Origin: an uncultured Rhodospirillales bacterium
GTDB lineage: Bacteria > Pseudomonadota > Alphaproteobacteria > Azospirillales > Azospirillaceae
Length of the DNA stretch: 37,435 nt
Direction: 5' to 3'
Assembly (NCBI GenBank): GCA_903927615.1
Contig: CAIYNU010000070.1
Coordinates: 1-37,435, forward strand
The notes below the pieces were generated by a model. The model ran no database searches. It had not been told where the DNA came from and saw only the letters and a program-made list of their open reading frames with translations. This document shows, one piece after another, positions 6,075-15,466 of the stretch. The first letter of the stretch is position 1, and every line of letters begins with the position of its first letter. Position numbers and translations under genes: made by a program.

Positions 6075-6568
6075 AGTCGGAACGCGAGCCCGCGGACCCG
6101 CGGACCCGATCGCGCTTCTGTCCGCCTGTACTTTACAGCGCGATATGGTTTTGCACCCGAGCCTTGACGATGGCCGGATCGACAGGTTTGAGGATGTCAT
6201 CCAGGGCGCCGACGTTCAGGCCGGTTTCCGCAGAGCCGTCCATTTCCGGCATCATCATCAAATTGATCCACCTGATGCGGTAACACCCTCCGTTCATGGC
6301 GGAAAAATCCAGGGGAGGTCCCCGATAGACGTATCCGTATAGGTATGAGCCCATAGTCAAGATCAGGGCGGAGGGCTGTGATGGTTAATGAATTGTTTAT
6401 AACAATAAGACTATTGGTGTTATCCGGGATCTGTATCAAGGCATCCCTTGCGCAGGCCGAAGCTGTCGGATATCATAATCACAGAGCCAAGAACAGAGAC
6501 GCATGCGAAAAAAATGTTATAAAAAGTGGCATATCTTGTAAGATGTCGATTGAAATGGGGGAATCGGG
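6028..6568. other. Gap between mogA and hemerythrin 2, mostly noncoding
   Basis: This 541-nt region holds the mogA hairpin at the left, the response-regulator remnant at 6133-6261 (minus), and then an AT-rich stretch (about 6340-6560) that contrasts with the GC-rich surroundings. The AT-rich part probably contains the hemerythrin promoter and includes the palindrome ATCTT-GT-AAGAT at 6533-6544, 24 nt before the start codon. A possible 86-codon plus-strand frame at 6378-6638 runs into the hemerythrin gene and is not supported. Confidence 0.5.
6133..6261 (-). pseudogene. Remnant of a response-regulator receiver domain
   Basis: The last ~42 codons of a minus-strand frame read like the two ends of a CheY-like receiver joined together. 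MMMPEMDG is the segment just after the phosphoacceptor Asp. NVGALDDILKPVDPAIVKARVQNHIAL is the conserved lysine region and the start of the last helix. About 30 residues that normally lie between them are missing, and no receiver N-terminus precedes them in frame. The K-P-V/I-D-P-x-I-V-x-A-R-V-x-N-H ending is typical of receivers fused to GGDEF or HD-GYP domains, but no output domain follows. This is a decayed gene fragment. Confidence 0.7.
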
Positions 6569-7045
6569 ATGCCTATCCAGTGGCGTAAGGAAATGTCGGT
6601 TGATAGTGCCGCGATTGACGAAGATCACCGGCTGCTGATTGATCTGGTTAATGCCGTTGAAACAGTGATTGAACAGAAGACCACGGTAGCTGATCTTGAT
6701 CGGAGCCTGTTGCGACTTCGACATTATTCACTAGAGCATTTTAAGCGCGAAGAGGCCTTGCAACGCTCGGTCCATTACCCCTTTCATCAAGCTCATGCCC
6801 GCGAACATGCCGATCTGGTCAACAGGCTTGAGGCCATTATCGCCCGCCGGTCCGCCGCCCGATCCGGTCGCGACATGACCCTTGTCGCTCAGGAAATCCT
6901 GGTGTTGCTCAAAGAGTGGCTGATCAATCACATTCTCCACGCGGACCTGCGCATGCGGCCTTATGTCTCCCAGATGAAGGCGCATCACCAACGCCTGGCC
7001 GCGTTGATGGAGGCAAGTGGTGACGGCCGGTCGCCGGTGGCGTGA
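6569..7045 (+). CDS. Bacteriohemerythrin (single domain)
   Basis: A 158-aa hemerythrin. Ligand motifs run in order: IDEDHRLL, EHFKREEALQ, FHQAHAREHADL (His-x3-His) and a HILHADLRMRPY segment carrying the last His and Asp. The HILxxDxxMRPY form is typical of proteobacterial single-domain bacteriohemerythrins. A GGGGGAATCGGG run immediately before the ATG provides the ribosome binding site. The last ~15 residues are a short unstructured tail. It is convergent with the large sensor kinase downstream (49-nt gap) and has an AT-rich upstream region suggesting its own promoter. Predicted cytoplasmic oxygen binding. Confidence 0.92.
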   Translation: MPIQWRKEMSVDSAAIDEDHRLLIDLVNAVETVIEQKTTVADLDRSLLRLRHYSLEHFKREEALQRSVHYPFHQAHAREHADLVNRLEAIIARRSAARSGRDMTLVAQEILVLLKEWLINHILHADLRMRPYVSQMKAHHQRLAALMEASGDGRSPVA

Positions 7046-7094
7046 ATCGGGCCGGCGCACCGGTATTCATGACGAAGGGAGGCCGGCCCCCCCG

Positions 7095-10000
7095 TCACTC
7101 CGCCGGTCGGGGCAGCCGCAATCGGGAGGCCGGAAAGATCAGGTGAACGGTCGTGCCGGTCCCCGGGGCGCTGATGATCTCGAATCGGCCACCATGGAGT
7201 TCGATCAGCGATTTGACCAGCGGCAAACCAAGGCCGGTGCCCGATTGAGTGCGGGTCAGGTGATTGTCCACCTGTTCGAACGGCGCCAGCACCTTGGGCA
7301 GGTCTGCGGCGGCAATGCCGATGCCGGTGTCGGCCACCGACACCACCAGTCCGGCTTCGGCCAGCCCGGCGCTCACGGTCACGGTGCCGCCTGGGGGGGT
7401 AAACTTGATGGCGTTGGACAGCAGATTAACCGCCATCTGAACGATCAGTCGGCCGTCGGCCCACAGCGGCGGCAGGTTCGGGGTGATTTCGGTGATCAGG
7501 GTCAGGCCGTGGTCCTGGGCGCGGGACTGGACCAGCCGTAACGCGGTGCCGATGGTGGTCTCCAGATTGACCCGCTCCTCATGCAACTCCAGCTTGCCCG
7601 CTTCGATCTTGGCGAGGTCGAGCAGGTCGTCGATCACCGACAGTAACAACCGGCCGGCGTTGTGAATGTCCCGGGCATAGCCCAGGTAACGCGCCGACCC
7701 CAGGGCGCCGAACATCTCCAGGGACAGGATTTCGGCGAACCCCAGGATCGCGTTCAGCGGCGAACGCAATTCGTGGCTGGTGTTGGCCAGGAACTCGGAC
7801 TTGGCGCGGTTGGCCAGGTCGGCGGTGGTCTTGGCGGCCCGGGCCTCGGCCTCACTGCGCGCCAGCCGTTCCTCGGCCTGTTTGCGCAGGGTGATGTCCT
7901 CGATCATGGGCAGGAAGGTGCCGGGTTGTCCCGCAGCGTCCCGAATCATCCGAACCGAGAAGTGCAGCCAGATCGGGGCGCCATCCCGGCGCCGGCAGCG
8001 CTTGTCGATCTGGTAATAGGCGATGTCGCCGGCAATCAACTGCTGCGCCAGCACGGCGTCGAGGTCCCGATCTTCGGGGACGGTGATATCGGGGATGCCG
8101 AGGCCCAGCAGGGTCCCGGCATCATAACCGGTGATCCGACACAACTCGGCATTGACCCGCAGGAAGCGGTTGTCGAGGGCGACCACGGCCGCGCCAATGG
8201 GCGATTCATCGAAGGTTCGGCGGAAATGGCGTTCGCTTTCGCGCAATTCCTCCTCGGCCTTCTTTCGCGTGGTGATGTCGAGCAGGCTGACCACCACACC
8301 ATCGATGGTTCCGCCCTCGGCGCGGATCGGTTGGGCGTTGACCAGCAGCCAGATGGTGTCGGCGGCGCCGGGCTGGCGCAGGCCGATCACCACATCGAGC
8401 ACGGGCATTCCAGTGATGCGCGCGATTTCGGCGGGCTGGTTGGTTCGGGGGATGCGGTTGCCGTCGGCGCCGATGGCAATGGTCTCCAGAATGGCGGCGG
8501 TTCGCTTGGCGGTGAGATCCAGGTTGCCGAGAAACCGCCCGAGAATCCGTTGGGCCGCGCTGTTGTAGGTCACGATGGCACCGCCCGCATCGTACAGCAG
8601 CACGCCTTCCGATAAGGACTCCAGCAGCACGCGGTTGCGCCGGTCGCGCTCGCTTAAGGCCGCCTCGATCGCCTTGCGCCGGCTGATGTCACGGGCAATG
8701 GTCGACAGGCCGGTGACGAGGCCGGTTTCGTCGCGAATCGGCGAAATGGTGATGGAGAGATGGATATCCTCCCCCGACCGGTGACGACCGATGGTTTCCA
8801 GATGGGCGATGCGCTCGCCCCGCCGGACTGCCGCCAGCCGGTTGGTGATGTCCGCGGCCTGGATCGAGGAAAACAGACCCTGCAACGGCTGACCGATGAT
8901 CTCGTCGGCGCCGTAACCGAACATCAGTTCGGCCGCGGCGTTCCAACTGTCGATGCCGCCGTCAATGGTCTTGCCGATGATCGCGTCATTGGACGAACTG
9001 ACGATGGCGGCCAGTTTGCGGGCCGTTTCAGCGGCGCGACGGGCCAGCGTGACATCCCGAAAAAACCAGATCCGTCCGGAGAATTGTCCGCGGTGGTCGT
9101 TGAGTGCCCGGGAAAACCGCTCGATGATGCGGCCGTCCTTGAAGCGAATCTCGCCGCCCCGGTCATCGTCGGCCAGGCTGCGCAGGAGATCCCCGACCTG
9201 CCCGAGAAAGCCTTCGGGATCCTGCAATTGGGTGCAAGCCAGCTCCAGCGCCAGATTGCGATCCTCGGTGGTCGGCAGGTCGTCGGATAGCCGCCAGATC
9301 TCGCCAAACCGCTGGTTCCACGACCGGATATGACCGCCGGCATCGACCACCAGGATGCCGTCCGGCGACATCTGAAGTTGAGCGTCGAGCAACAGGTTGC
9401 GGTAGTGCAGTTCGGCGGCGGCGCGGATACGCTCTTGGTTTTCCTCTTCCAGCAAAGCGTTGACTCGGGCCAGGTCGTCGGCATACCGGCGCAGTTGTCC
9501 GGCCTGGTCGGCAATCCGCCGGGTTTGGTGCAGATGGTAGCGGGCACCGACCAGGATCAGCCCGAACACCATGGTCAGACCCAGTCCCCACAACCGGGCA
9601 TCGCTCAGGAACGGCGCCAGCGCGTCGTCGGTGGACAGGCCCATGGCCAGAATCAGCGGCCAGCGGTTAAATCCGCGATGCACCACCATCCGGTCGACGC
9701 CTTCGGGGGTCCGCAGGCGCACCACGGTTCGCGGGCTCTGATGCAGCCGCGCGACCAGCCAGGGATAGCCGGCGATGGGGGTTTCCAGCAGCTTGGCATC
9801 CACCGGGAACGGCACCAGCAATTCGCCGTCGGTCTTGGTCAGGGCGCCCCACAGCCGGCCATCGACATTGATCGCCCGGAACAGCGTCTCGAAATAAAAA
9901 GGGTCGAGCGCGACCACCACCACCGCCCGCAGCACACCATCGGTCCCGCGCACGCCCCGGGACAGGGGGATGATCCAGCCGTCATCGCCCAGGCCATGAA

Positions 10001-10604
10001 TCGGCGGTCCGACGTAAAGACCGCCATCGTCCTGGAGCAGATGGGTCCGGAAGAAGGCGTGGTTGGCGACGGACAGGCCGAGCGCCGGTCCGTGCGGCCG
10101 CGAATCGGCACTGATCACGCCGTCGGTGCCCACCACCATCAGCGCCCGCACCATGGTCAGTTCGGCGCTCCGGCGGGTCAGGGTGCTGACCAGGCTCTTG
10201 CCGGTGGTCGGGCCGATCACCAGGCGATCCCCCAGCCCCTGAAGCACGTTATCGATGCCGACCAGGGTCACGTCGATCTGTTCGGCCAGGATCGCCTCGG
10301 CGTCTTCGGCACGGTCGGCGGCTTCGTGCAGGCTGCTGCGATAGGACGACCACAGCGCCAGACCGCTCACGATCAGCAGGATCAGCAGCACGCCCGCGAT
10401 GGCATACAGATTGGCGCGGGCCAACGCCCGCAACGAGGCGTCCGGTCCGGGGGCCGGCTTCGGAGCCGGGAGCCCACCCACGGCGAACCGGTCGGGCGAC
10501 GTAGCCTCGGTCCGGCCGCCCTCGGCGGTGCCTGGTTCATCATCGGCCGGTTGTGTCCTCGGAGTACCCCGAGGGGGGGACCGGCCATCGAGATTGTCGC
10601 CCAT
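7095..10604 (-). CDS. Large membrane sensor histidine kinase with Cache-like sensor and four PAS domains
   Basis: A 1169-aa sensor kinase. A disordered Pro-rich N-terminus (1-60) precedes TM1 (~66-85). A periplasmic dCache-like region spans ~90-335 ([23 protein letters not shown] and [20 protein letters not shown] are Cache-like), followed by TM2 (~339-356) and a coiled linker. Four PAS modules lie at about 400-515, 525-650, 660-790 and 800-925. The HisKA H-box is [14 protein letters not shown] with phosphoacceptor His944. The HATPase follows, with N-box [19 protein letters not shown] and [18 protein letters not shown]. It ends after the ATPase with no receiver or HPt domain, so a separate response regulator is needed and none is adjacent. 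The ATG at 10604 lacks a clear ribosome binding site, so the exact start is uncertain. The ligand is unknown. Confidence 0.9.
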   Translation of the reverse strand: MGDNLDGRSPPRGTPRTQPADDEPGTAEGGRTEATSPDRFAVGGLPAPKPAPGPDASLRALARANLYAIAGVLLILLIVSGLALWSSYRSSLHEAADRAEDAEAILAEQIDVTLVGIDNVLQGLGDRLVIGPTTGKSLVSTLTRRSAELTMVRALMVVGTDGVISADSRPHGPALGLSVANHAFFRTHLLQDDGGLYVGPPIHGLGDDGWIIPLSRGVRGTDGVLRAVVVVALDPFYFETLFRAINVDGRLWGALTKTDGELLVPFPVDAKLLETPIAGYPWLVARLHQSPRTVVRLRTPEGVDRMVVHRGFNRWPLILAMGLSTDDALAPFLSDARLWGLGLTMVFGLILVGARYHLHQTRRIADQAGQLRRYADDLARVNALLEEENQERIRAAAELHYRNLLLDAQLQMSPDGILVVDAGGHIRSWNQRFGEIWRLSDDLPTTEDRNLALELACTQLQDPEGFLGQVGDLLRSLADDDRGGEIRFKDGRIIERFSRALNDHRGQFSGRIWFFRDVTLARRAAETARKLAAIVSSSNDAIIGKTIDGGIDSWNAAAELMFGYGADEIIGQPLQGLFSSIQAADITNRLAAVRRGERIAHLETIGRHRSGEDIHLSITISPIRDETGLVTGLSTIARDISRRKAIEAALSERDRRNRVLLESLSEGVLLYDAGGAIVTYNSAAQRILGRFLGNLDLTAKRTAAILETIAIGADGNRIPRTNQPAEIARITGMPVLDVVIGLRQPGAADTIWLLVNAQPIRAEGGTIDGVVVSLLDITTRKKAEEELRESERHFRRTFDESPIGAAVVALDNRFLRVNAELCRITGYDAGTLLGLGIPDITVPEDRDLDAVLAQQLIAGDIAYYQIDKRCRRRDGAPIWLHFSVRMIRDAAGQPGTFLPMIEDITLRKQAEERLARSEAEARAAKTTADLANRAKSEFLANTSHELRSPLNAILGFAEILSLEMFGALGSARYLGYARDIHNAGRLLLSVIDDLLDLAKIEAGKLELHEERVNLETTIGTALRLVQSRAQDHGLTLITEITPNLPPLWADGRLIVQMAVNLLSNAIKFTPPGGTVTVSAGLAEAGLVVSVADTGIGIAAADLPKVLAPFEQVDNHLTRTQSGTGLGLPLVKSLIELHGGRFEIISAPGTGTTVHLIFPASRLRLPRPAE

Positions 10605-10827
10605 TAACGCGGCAGTCTATACAACCACGAACAGCCGCGAAAGTATGGGACGCGAAACCGGGGTCACCAAGCCGGCCACCGTTGCCGTCGGGCATCATCA
10701 CCGCCGGCGGCCGGGCCGGGCCGGCGTTGTGCCCGGAGTCGTTTCGGGTTGTCGTTCCCGGCTTGCGCCCGGGCAGGGCATGGCTCAAGATCACCGCCTT
10801 GGACCTCAGCTCAGCCCCGGTTCGGCC

Positions 10828-11886
10828 ATGTCCCCCATCAATAGCCTGACCCTCCGTCGTCCCGATGATTGGCATCTGCATTTGCGGGATGGCGCGCTGT
10901 TGCGGGCGGTTCTGCCGGCCACCGTCGAACGCTTCGCTCGCGCGATCGTGATGCCCAATCTGCGGCCGCCGGTGACCACCAGGGCCGAGGCGGCGGCCTA
11001 TCGCGACCGGATCCTGGCCCTGGTGCCGCCGGGGGCCGGGTTTCAGCCGTTGATGACCTGCTACGCCACCGACGATATCGACGCCGGTCAGGTGGAAGCC
11101 GGCTGGCGGGAGGGCCTGTTCGTCGCGGTCAAGCTCTACCCTGCCCACGCCACCACCAACAGCGACCACGGCGTCACCGATCCGGCCCGGATCCGGCCGT
11201 TGCTGGAGCGGTTGCAACGGCTCGGCATGCCGCTGCTGGTCCATGGCGAGGTCACCGATCCCGAGATCGACATCTTTGATCGCGAGGCGGTTTTCCTGGA
11301 GCGGGTGCTGGCGCCGATGCTGGCCGAGTTCCCGGCGCTGCGGGTGGTGCTGGAGCATGTGACCACCGCCGAGGCGGTGGCCTTCGTGCGGGCCCATGCC
11401 GCCGGCGGCCGGCTGGGCGCCACCATCACGGCCCACCACCTGCTGATCAACCGCAATGCCCTGTTTGCCGGCGGCCTTCGCCCCCATGCCTATTGTCTGC
11501 CGGTGGCCAAGCGGGAGCGTCACCGTCAGGCCCTGATCGGCGCCGCCACCTCGGGCGAGCCGGCGTTCTTTCTCGGCACCGATTCCGCGCCGCATCCGGT
11601 CGCGGCCAAGGAGTCGGCCTGCGGCTGTGCCGGCCTGTTCACCGCCCCCGCCGCCCTCGAACTCTATGTCGAAGTCTTCGATCGGGCCGGGGCCCTGGAT
11701 CGTCTGGAAACCTTTGCCAGCCTGAACGGCCCGCGCTTCTACCGGCTGCCGGTGAACGACGGCACCGTGACCCTGGAGCGGGCGGCCTGGCGGATGGCGG
11801 AGGTCGTGGGGGATGTGGTGCCGTTCCGGGCCGGGGAGACCATCGCGTGGCGTCTTGTCCCCGGGGCGTCTTTGGAAACACCGTGA
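10828..11886 (+). CDS. pyrC: Dihydroorotase (PyrC, type II)
   Basis: A 352-aa zinc amidohydrolase catalysing the reversible cyclisation of carbamoyl aspartate to dihydroorotate in de novo pyrimidine synthesis. It aligns well with the E. coli-type enzyme: [13 protein letters not shown] (metal-binding HxH), [25 protein letters not shown] (carboxylated lysine), [15 protein letters not shown] (metal His) and FLGTDSAPH (catalytic Asp). The frame is open for 140 codons upstream, but homology begins at MSPINSLTL, so the ATG at 10828 is chosen; an ATG at 10780 behind GGGCAGGG is an alternative adding 16 residues. pyrE follows after 19 nt, so the two form a pyrimidine operon. Confidence 0.95.
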   Translation: MSPINSLTLRRPDDWHLHLRDGALLRAVLPATVERFARAIVMPNLRPPVTTRAEAAAYRDRILALVPPGAGFQPLMTCYATDDIDAGQVEAGWREGLFVAVKLYPAHATTNSDHGVTDPARIRPLLERLQRLGMPLLVHGEVTDPEIDIFDREAVFLERVLAPMLAEFPALRVVLEHVTTAEAVAFVRAHAAGGRLGATITAHHLLINRNALFAGGLRPHAYCLPVAKRERHRQALIGAATSGEPAFFLGTDSAPHPVAAKESACGCAGLFTAPAALELYVEVFDRAGALDRLETFASLNGPRFYRLPVNDGTVTLERAAWRMAEVVGDVVPFRAGETIAWRLVPGASLETP

Positions 11887-11905
11887 CTTGAGGGTACCTG
11901 CCATC

Positions 11906-12571
11906 ATGACCAGCGAGAGTGCTGAACTGACCGCCAAGCTGCTGATCGAAATCAAGGCTGTCCATTTTAACGCGGCGACGCCCTATCGCTTTACCTCGGG
12001 TTGGGCCAGCCCGGTCTACGTGGATTGCCGGCGGATCATCGCCTTTCCGCGCGCCCGGACCGCCATCATCGACTTTGCCATCGAGACCATCCGCCGTCAG
12101 GTCGGCTTCGAAGCCTTTGACATCGTTGCCGGCGGCGAGACCGCCGGCATTCCGTTCGCGGCCTGGATCGCCGACCGCCTGGGGTTGCCCATGCAGTATG
12201 TCCGCAAGAAGCCCAAGGGCTTCGGTCGTGACGCCCAGATCGAAGGCGTTCTGGTGGAGGGCGCCCGGACGCTGCTGGTGGAGGACCTGGCCACCGACGG
12301 CAAAAGCAAGGTTACCTTCGTGAAGGCCTTGCGCGACGCCGGCGCGGTGGTCAATGACAGCTTCGTCGTTTTCCACTACGGCATTTTTCCCCAAAGCCAG
12401 CAGATCATGGCCGAACTCGGGGTTGGCCTGCATGCGCTGGCCACGTGGTGGGACGTGCTCGCCGCCGCCAAACGTTACCAGTATTTCGACGCCGAGACCC
12501 TGCGCGAGGTGGAAAGTTTCCTGAAGGATCCCGTGACGTGGTCGGTCGCGCATGGCGGGGCCGGGGGGTGA
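11906..12571 (+). CDS. pyrE: Orotate phosphoribosyltransferase
   Basis: A 221-aa enzyme that joins orotate to PRPP to give orotidine 5'-phosphate. The PRPP-binding loop is [21 protein letters not shown] (Asp pair within VEDLATDG), residues ~124-144. The N-terminal [17 protein letters not shown] and [22 protein letters not shown] are typical of the alphaproteobacterial form. The C-terminal [14 protein letters not shown] is also family-typical. The ATG at 11906 follows GAGG at about eleven bases and sits 19 nt after pyrC. It probably supplies nucleotides together with pyrC from one transcript. A 12-bp perfect hairpin lies 115 nt downstream. Confidence 0.95.
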   Translation: MTSESAELTAKLLIEIKAVHFNAATPYRFTSGWASPVYVDCRRIIAFPRARTAIIDFAIETIRRQVGFEAFDIVAGGETAGIPFAAWIADRLGLPMQYVRKKPKGFGRDAQIEGVLVEGARTLLVEDLATDGKSKVTFVKALRDAGAVVNDSFVVFHYGIFPQSQQIMAELGVGLHALATWWDVLAAAKRYQYFDAETLREVESFLKDPVTWSVAHGGAGG

Positions 12572-12686
12572 GGTCGTCGGACCATCAAGACGATTCCGCT
12601 CACGCCCCGCCGGGACTGATCGACCCGCGCTCGTGGGTGTATTGGAACGCCAAATCGGACGGCCTACACACGCCGACGGCCCAAGG

Positions 12687-12714
12687 GCGGTTCCGGGCCA
12701 AAGCCCGGAACCGC
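12687..12714. terminator. Perfect 12-bp hairpin between convergent pyrE and an unknown gene
   Basis: GCGGTTCCGGGC (12687-12698) pairs perfectly with GCCCGGAACCGC (12703-12714) across the loop CAAA. Neither side has a T-run, so it is a symmetrical, possibly bidirectional, terminator-like structure between converging genes. Confidence 0.6.
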
Positions 12715-12728
12715 GGTCCCCGATTTCC

Positions 12729-13136
12729 TCAGTGGCAGGCCGAGAGCCCGACGCCCGGGCTGGGGCGGGTGGGGGCGCCGGTGAGCGTGGCGCCGGCAAT
12801 GGGGAAATCCGGAAGGTGTTTCGCCAGATAGTCGGCTTCGAAATCCGGTAAATTTTCCCGGACATACAGGTCGACGATGCCTTCCGGGCTCAGATGGTCG
12901 AGGGTTTCGTAGCTGTCGCTGAGCGTCCGGCGGAAATAGTCCTGCATGTCGTCGGCGAAGCGGATGGCCAGGCGGCGCGCCTCGCCGTCAACGGCCTCGA
13001 CCTCCTGGTTCAGCGCACCGTATTTCGAGGGCAGATGCTGGCGCAGGAAGCGGGCGAAGTGCCAGGTCAGGGACCGCATAAACTTCCGTCCGACGCCGAT
13101 TTCAAGCCGGCAATCCGATGGATCAATGGTTAACAT
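12729..13136 (-). CDS. Conserved-looking hypothetical protein
   Basis: A 135-aa protein not matched to any family I know. It is soluble, with no signal peptide or membrane segment. A basic N-terminal part (KFMRSLTWHFARFLRQHLPSKYGAL) precedes an acidic, helical-looking middle (FADDMQDYFRRTLSDSYETLDHLSPEGIVDLYVRENLPDFEADYLAKHLPDFP). The last ~20 residues are Pro/Thr-rich and probably flexible. Normal amino acid composition and third-position GC bias support a real gene. The start could be the ATG at 13136 or the internal ATG at 13079, which has a GGACGGAAG-like site just before it. It is transcribed alone, convergent with pyrE, from a 244-nt upstream gap containing a near-CtrA motif. Confidence 0.6.
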   Translation of the reverse strand: MLTIDPSDCRLEIGVGRKFMRSLTWHFARFLRQHLPSKYGALNQEVEAVDGEARRLAIRFADDMQDYFRRTLSDSYETLDHLSPEGIVDLYVRENLPDFEADYLAKHLPDFPIAGATLTGAPTRPSPGVGLSACH

Positions 13137-13316
13137 ACTGGCGTCCCCCTCGGTCCCAGGCTGCCGGTGCGACGGCGGCGCTCAATGCCCCTGCCGTGTC
13201 GCGGTATCGGTCAGCCGATTCTAAGGAGATGATGGGCCGGGGGTGCTTAACGAAGTGTGATCGGCCCCTGCCTGTGACGTCGTGTCGCAGGACCGGCTCG
13301 GCCGTTTGTGAAACAT

Positions 13317-13333
13317 TTAAGAGATATCTTAAC
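13317..13333. promoter_or_regulatory. Palindrome TTAAGA-GATA-TCTTAA with CtrA-like half sites
   Basis: TTAAGAGATATCTTAAC at 13317-13333 is a 6-bp inverted repeat with a four-base centre. It also reads as TTAA-N8-TTAAC, one base longer than the TTAA-N7-TTAAC site of the alphaproteobacterial regulator CtrA. It lies upstream of the hypothetical gene and just downstream of ygfZ. Confidence 0.35.
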
Positions 13334-13380
13334 CGCTTTTCAGCGTTGACCCGATTGTCCGGGATCCGGGGCGCCGGGGA

Positions 13381-14319
13381 TCAGGGGTGTGCCCAGCCGG
13401 GCTCCAGCGGGATCAGGGTTGCGGGGCCGGCGGTGAGCGGCATGGCGGCCAAGTCCGCGAGATCCAGGCGAAGCATGGCCAGGGCCAGGGTGTCGCACCC
13501 CGAGCGGATCACGCCGACCTCGTGGTCGCCCTGGTGCACCGGAGTTCCGGGCGCGGGCAGGGGGCCGTGAATCCGCACCGGCTGTAGTCGGCGACGGACC
13601 AGGCCCCGATAGCGGGTGCGGGCGGTGACTTCCTGGCCGACATAGCAACCCTTGGTCCAGGAGATGGCATTAAGCCTGTCCAGGTTGTTTTCCAGGGCCA
13701 GGGTGGCGTCCACCGCGAGATCCCGGCTGCCGTCGGGGATGCCCAACTCCAGCCGGCAGCGGTCGTAATCCCCGGCGGTGCCGGGGACGGCGCCGGCAGC
13801 CTGCATCACCGCCGCTGTGGTGCCGCGTGGGACCAGCATCCGGACTCCCAGGGCCACCAGTCGGGGATCGACGAAGGCGATGCCGCCGGCAAACGGCGCC
13901 GTGGCGCCCGGGGTTTCGGGCAACCCGGCGGCCGTCGCGGCGGTGCCGCCGGTCAAGGCCAGAACCTCGAAGGCGGTCGTCAGGTCCTCGAACACCACCT
14001 TGGCGCGCAGCCGGTAGCGGCGCAAGCGGTCAAGCAGGTCCTCGCGTCGGGCCGCTTCGACATCGAGCAGCAGGCCGCCGCCGGTCTCCAGGTCCGGATC
14101 GTCAACGACGAAGAAGTCATGGAGCAGCTTGCCCTGGGGCGTCAGTAAAGCGGTATAGATCGAGCCGTCGCCCGAAACCAACGTCACATCATTGGTGACG
14201 AGGCCTTGAAGAAAAGGGGTGGGGTCGATCCCGCCCAGACGCAGGATGCCGCGCCCGGCCAGGACCGTGCCCCGGGGCTGCGGAGGCTGGGCAGGGGCGG
14301 GAGAAACAGGTGGGTTCAT
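13381..14319 (-). CDS. ygfZ: YgfZ/GcvT-like folate-binding protein (Fe-S cluster maturation)
   Basis: A 312-aa member of the YgfZ family, tetrahydrofolate-binding proteins related to the glycine-cleavage T protein that help maintain certain iron-sulphur enzymes. The diagnostic motif KGCYVGQE is present (residues ~230-237) with the conserved cysteine, and TARTRYRGLVRRRL follows. The N-terminal GILRLGGIDPTPFLQGLVTNDV and LLTPQGKLLHDFFV are also characteristic. The frame continues open upstream into a repeat region; the ATG at 14319 with GAGG eight bases before it begins the homologous part. It is divergent from the glycosyltransferase pair with 172 nt between starts. Confidence 0.92.
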   Translation of the reverse strand: MNPPVSPAPAQPPQPRGTVLAGRGILRLGGIDPTPFLQGLVTNDVTLVSGDGSIYTALLTPQGKLLHDFFVVDDPDLETGGGLLLDVEAARREDLLDRLRRYRLRAKVVFEDLTTAFEVLALTGGTAATAAGLPETPGATAPFAGGIAFVDPRLVALGVRMLVPRGTTAAVMQAAGAVPGTAGDYDRCRLELGIPDGSRDLAVDATLALENNLDRLNAISWTKGCYVGQEVTARTRYRGLVRRRLQPVRIHGPLPAPGTPVHQGDHEVGVIRSGCDTLALAMLRLDLADLAAMPLTAGPATLIPLEPGWAHP

Positions 14320-14402
14320 GGCCGGACCTCGATGGTGGCGGTATTCCGGCTTGCCGGTCGCCGCCACCATGGATATAAACCGGCTCAGGCGAGCGCGCCA
14401 GG

Positions 14403-14482
14403 GCCAGCCGCGGCGGCGGCGTACGATTGCCAGCCGCGGCGGCGGCGTTGGATTGCCGGCCCCGCGACGGCGGCGTTCGATT
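14403..14482 (+). repeat. Three-copy 26-28-nt tandem repeat in a divergent promoter region
   Basis: Units start at 14403, 14429 and 14455 with consensus GCCAGCCGCGGCGGCGGCGT followed by a variable base pair and GATT; the third is 28 nt and more diverged. The array lies between ygfZ (minus) and the GT9 gene (plus) and ends ten bases before the GT9 start codon, so it lies in or near the 5' leader of that gene. Confidence 0.8.
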
Positions 14483-14491
14483 GGATTCAGG

Positions 14492-15466
14492 ATGCGTGTG
14501 CTCTTCATCACTTCCAATCGGCTGGGCGATGCGGTGCTGTCCACCGGCCTGCTGGACCATCTGGTGCGCACCGTTCCCGAGGCCCGGTTCTCGATCGCCT
14601 GCGGTCCGGTGGCGGCGCCGCTGTTCCGCGCGGTGCCCCGGCTGGATCGGGTGATGCCGCTGGTCAAGCGGCGGTGGTCGGCTCACTGGTTGGCGTTGTG
14701 GCGCCAGTGCGTGGGCACGCCCTGGTCGTTGATTGTGGATTTGCGCAATTCGGTGGTGTCGCGGCTGCTGGTGGCCCGGCGGACGGTGATTGTGTCCCGC
14801 CCGGATGATGCCAGCCATCGGGTGGTCCATCTGGCCGGGCTGCTGGGGTTATCCAGCGTGCCGTCGCCCCGGCTGTGGTTTGCCGAGACCGATCGTCAGG
14901 CCGCGGCGGCGCTGATTCCCGACGGTCCGCCGGTGCTGGCGTTGGCGCCGGCGGCCAATTGGCGGGGCAAAATCTGGCGGGCCGACCGTTTCGCAGCGGT
15001 GGCGCGTCATCTGACCGGACCCGGGGGCCTTTTGCCGGGGGCACGGGTGGCGGTGCTGGCGGCGGCCGGGGAGCGCCCGGACGCTCAACCGGTGCTGGAG
15101 GCCATGGCGCCCGAGCGTCGTCTGGATCTGGTCGGTGCCGCGGACCCGCTGGTGATGGGGGCCTGTCTTGCCCGCTGTGCCCTGTTTGTCGGGAATGATT
15201 CGGGGTTGATGCATTGTGCCGCGGCGGTGGGCATCCCGACTTTGGGGTTGTTTGGCCCGAGCCGCCCCGAGCATTATGCGCCGTGGGGGGCTTGCGGTGC
15301 GGCGGTGACCACCGCGATTCCGTATCGACAGTTGGTGACGGCGCCGGGCTACGACCACCGCACCACCGGAACCCTGATGGATAGCCTGAGCATCGAGGCG
15401 GTGGTGGCCGCGGCCGAGGCCCTGTGGGCGCGCAGCCGGGCCACCCCCGGAGAGGAGAGGGCATGA
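14492..15466 (+). CDS. Glycosyltransferase family 9 (heptosyltransferase-like)
   Basis: A 324-aa GT-B glycosyltransferase of the WaaC/WaaF/WaaQ group, which adds ADP-heptose or related sugars to lipopolysaccharide core. It starts with RVLFITSNRLGDAVLSTGLLDHL, the usual opening of the family. LALAPAANWRGKIWRADRF lies near the domain interface, and the donor-site signature FVGNDSGLMHCAAAVGIPTLGLFGPSRPEHYAPWG is near residues 238-272. The ATG at 14492 is chosen because the conserved sequence begins there; the region before it is a simple tandem repeat. The stop overlaps the start of the next glycosyltransferase (ATGA), so both are made together, presumably for LPS core or another surface glycan. 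Confidence 0.9.
   Translation: MRVLFITSNRLGDAVLSTGLLDHLVRTVPEARFSIACGPVAAPLFRAVPRLDRVMPLVKRRWSAHWLALWRQCVGTPWSLIVDLRNSVVSRLLVARRTVIVSRPDDASHRVVHLAGLLGLSSVPSPRLWFAETDRQAAAALIPDGPPVLALAPAANWRGKIWRADRFAAVARHLTGPGGLLPGARVAVLAAAGERPDAQPVLEAMAPERRLDLVGAADPLVMGACLARCALFVGNDSGLMHCAAAVGIPTLGLFGPSRPEHYAPWGACGAAVTTAIPYRQLVTAPGYDHRTTGTLMDSLSIEAVVAAAEALWARSRATPGEERA

Noticed and set aside
6378-6638. Possible 86-residue protein upstream of hemerythrin 2
   Set aside because: It overlaps the hemerythrin start out of frame, lies in an AT-rich promoter-like stretch and shows no recognisable domain or good ribosome site.
10399-10827. Upstream extension of the pyrC frame
   Set aside because: It overlaps the sensor kinase start and is Pro/Ser/Arg-rich with no dihydroorotase homology; homology begins at 10828.
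11639-12865. Minus-strand open frame of 408 codons opposite pyrC-pyrE
   Set aside because: Antisense shadow of two well-recognised pyrimidine genes.
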